From Paenibacillus xylaniclasticus (GTDB lineage: Bacteria > Bacillota > Bacilli > Paenibacillales > Paenibacillaceae), in NCBI RefSeq assembly GCF_004001065.1, contig NZ_BIML01000018.1:1-64000 (forward strand): DNA of 64,000 nucleotides. The letters run 5' to 3'. The notes beneath the pieces are model-generated. The model did not search any database, was not told where the DNA came from, and was given only the letters and a program-made list of their open reading frames with translations. Both the position numbers and the translations under genes were made by a program. Below, in pieces: positions 62,740-64,000 of this stretch (position 1 is the stretch's first letter; every line of letters starts with the position of its first letter).

Positions 62740-64000
62740 GTTGCCACCTCGATCCCAGATAGCTGCCGCAGCAGGTCGAAATAAGATTGGATTAGCCATT
62801 CCGGAGTTTCCGGCTGATAACGTCCCTTCCGGTACAACAGCATCAAGTCTAGTTCATCCGAGTGACTAGTTCGTTCATCTATGATGAGTATCCAATCGTA
62901 CAGCCCGATAAGCTCGGTTCGATCGTGATGCAGAAGCTCTTCCGATCGGCAGACGAGCGACATCGTCTCGAATGCATCGCGCTCAGGAGTGAACCGGCCG
63001 ATTCGTTGTAACGGAATGATAACTGCCGTATCGGTTGATGTAGTCCTTACTGCTGAATCAGGCTCGGCTGCCGCTGCTTTCCTTGCCTTAGCAATATGCG
63101 CAAATAAGCCAGGAAAGTTATGTGCGGTATCTAAGTCAATCCGAATCGGAAGCGCTTCGTGACCTCCATTTACAGTAATATGAAATACTGACGTTCTGCT
63201 TGCAATTGCCTCTGCAAACCAATAGCCCCACATTGCAGCCATGATGTCGATGCGTTCAACCGAATATTCCGAGGCTAACCGGTACAGCGCGCGAGCGATG
63301 CTTGATGGGACATGCATTGTAATCGGGTCCTCAGCAGCGTATATATCACTTGCACCCGCATGTCCTCGGAAGCATTCTTCGGGCATACGCTGATAACCAT
63401 CAATTGCGAACACTTCCATTCGCTTTCGCCGGCTGTCCAGCCAAGCGGCCTGTTTGCCTACCGTTGGCATTGAGAACAAATCGGTGACGGTAATGCCAGC
63501 GGAGAAGGTCCGCTCCAGCTTCGATTGCAGCGTCATGAGCAGCAAGGAATTGCCCCCGATATCGAAGAAATGGTCGTCCGGTCCGATATCGTCAAGCTTC
63601 AGCACCTCGCGCCAAATAGCTATGATGGCTTTCTCCGTATTGCTTGCCGCTTCGCTGCATCTTGTTCCAGACGGAAGTCGATCCGTGCATAGAAGCAGCG
63701 CTTTTTTATCCACTTTGTCGTTGCTTGTACGCGGAATCGATGGAATTCGATAATAGACCGACGGGAACATATGGGCTGGAAGTCGGTGAGTGAGATGCTC
63801 CCTCAGTTCGAATGCAGTTAGTTCATCTAATGTCACGAGATAAGCGGCAATATGCTTCTCTCCCGCTGCGTCTTCTGCTGCTAAGACGACCGTTTCACCA
63901 ATTGCGGGATGGGCTTGAAGCGCAAGCTCGATCTCGCTTAGGTCGATCCGATAGCCACGAATTTTCACCTGTTCATCCGTGCGGCCCTCGAAACGGATCG
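62736..64000 (-). CDS. Non-ribosomal peptide synthetase, C-terminal end (A tail-T-half C), N-terminus beyond right edge
   Basis: The frame is open to base 64000. It starts with the end of an adenylation domain (VKIRGYRIDLSEIE core motif; N-D-K-V-D-K-K-A-L with the A10 lysine), then a T domain with Ser in F-F-D-I-G-G-N-S-L, then ~230 residues that match only the C-terminal lobe of a condensation domain (V-P-S-S-I-A-R-A-L-Y near its start; D-L-M-L-L-Y-R-K-G near its end). No HHxxxDG motif is present. Such half domains can serve as docking or inactive remnants. Stop and monooxygenase start overlap (ATGA). The chain on this T domain should pass to KS1 of the PKS. Confidence 0.93.
   Translation of the reverse strand, partial: IRFEGRTDEQVKIRGYRIDLSEIELALQAHPAIGETVVLAAEDAAGEKHIAAYLVTLDELTAFELREHLTHRLPAHMFPSVYYRIPSIPRTSNDKVDKKALLLCTDRLPSGTRCSEAASNTEKAIIAIWREVLKLDDIGPDDHFFDIGGNSLLLMTLQSKLERTFSAGITVTDLFSMPTVGKQAAWLDSRRKRMEVFAIDGYQRMPEECFRGHAGASDIYAAEDPITMHVPSSIARALYRLASEYSVERIDIMAAMWGYWFAEAIASRTSVFHITVNGGHEALPIRIDLDTAHNFPGLFAHIAKARKAAAAEPDSAVRTTSTDTAVIIPLQRIGRFTPERDAFETMSLVCRSEELLHHDRTELIGLYDWILIIDERTSHSDELDLMLLYRKGRYQPETPEWLIQSYFDLLRQLSGIEVAT

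Overview
The window looks like a Paenibacillus-type Firmicutes chromosome. Ribosome binding sites are strong AGGAGG types, several genes start with GTG or TTG, CUT1 sugar-transport genes sit beside a YesM/YesN two-component pair, secreted CAZymes carry CBM3, CBM35 or CBM36 modules, a WGxxGxxG surface-type protein is present, and three large NRPS/PKS loci occur. No rRNA, tRNA, insertion sequence or CRISPR array was seen.

Layout. (1) 1-12281, minus: the first ~4,090 residues of a giant NRPS (C-A-T-E-C-A-T-C-A-T-C...) that runs off the left edge; pocket residues suggest Ser (epimerised), Pro, Ser. A divergent gene at 12700 encodes an unrecognised protein that may be distantly related to the BtrH-like domain of the right-hand PKS; a 24-bp palindrome lies between the two. 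(2) 13.8-27.6 kb: a small WGxxGxxG protein, then a minus-strand operon of two permeases, two binding proteins, a carboxylesterase and YesM/YesN, divergent from a secreted GH26 beta-mannanase with CBM35, X2, FnIII and CBM3 modules. This reads as a mannan or heteroglycan uptake locus. (3) 27.6-34.5 kb: an SDR with altered catalytic residues, a DUF2243/CtaG pair, a small unknown protein, a FAD amine oxidase and a hybrid histidine kinase fused to a receiver and a LuxR-like HTH. (4) 34.5-40.2 kb: a one-gene megasynthase, FAAL-ACP-C-FkbH-ACP, which should join a fatty acyl chain to a glycerate-derived unit; it has no thioesterase. (5) 40.6-51.5 kb: a frataxin-like protein, a decayed FtsW/RodA-like gene behind PadR, an aldo/keto reductase, an aminoglycoside nucleotidyltransferase-like protein, two secreted (acetyl)xylan deacetylases (CE4-CBM36 and CE1-FnIII-FnIII-CBM3), and a divergent HTH protein/tyrosine recombinase pair. 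(6) 51.7-64.0 kb, minus: a hybrid NRPS-PKS operon entering from the right edge: NRPS end (A-T-half C), luciferase-like monooxygenase, ItuD/FenF-like trans-acyltransferase, AT-less PKS (KS-KR-ACP-KS-ACP-BtrH_N-like), free ACP and twitch-type radical SAM enzyme, closed by a strong terminator.

The most unusual parts are the right-hand operon, whose PKS ends in a cysteine-protease-fold acyltransferase-like domain instead of a thioesterase and travels with a free ACP and a radical SAM enzyme (the same three kinds of protein as BtrH, BtrI and BtrN of butirosin biosynthesis), and the compact FAAL/FkbH lipid-glycerate synthase. Product predictions are inferences from domain order and motifs; no database search was possible.
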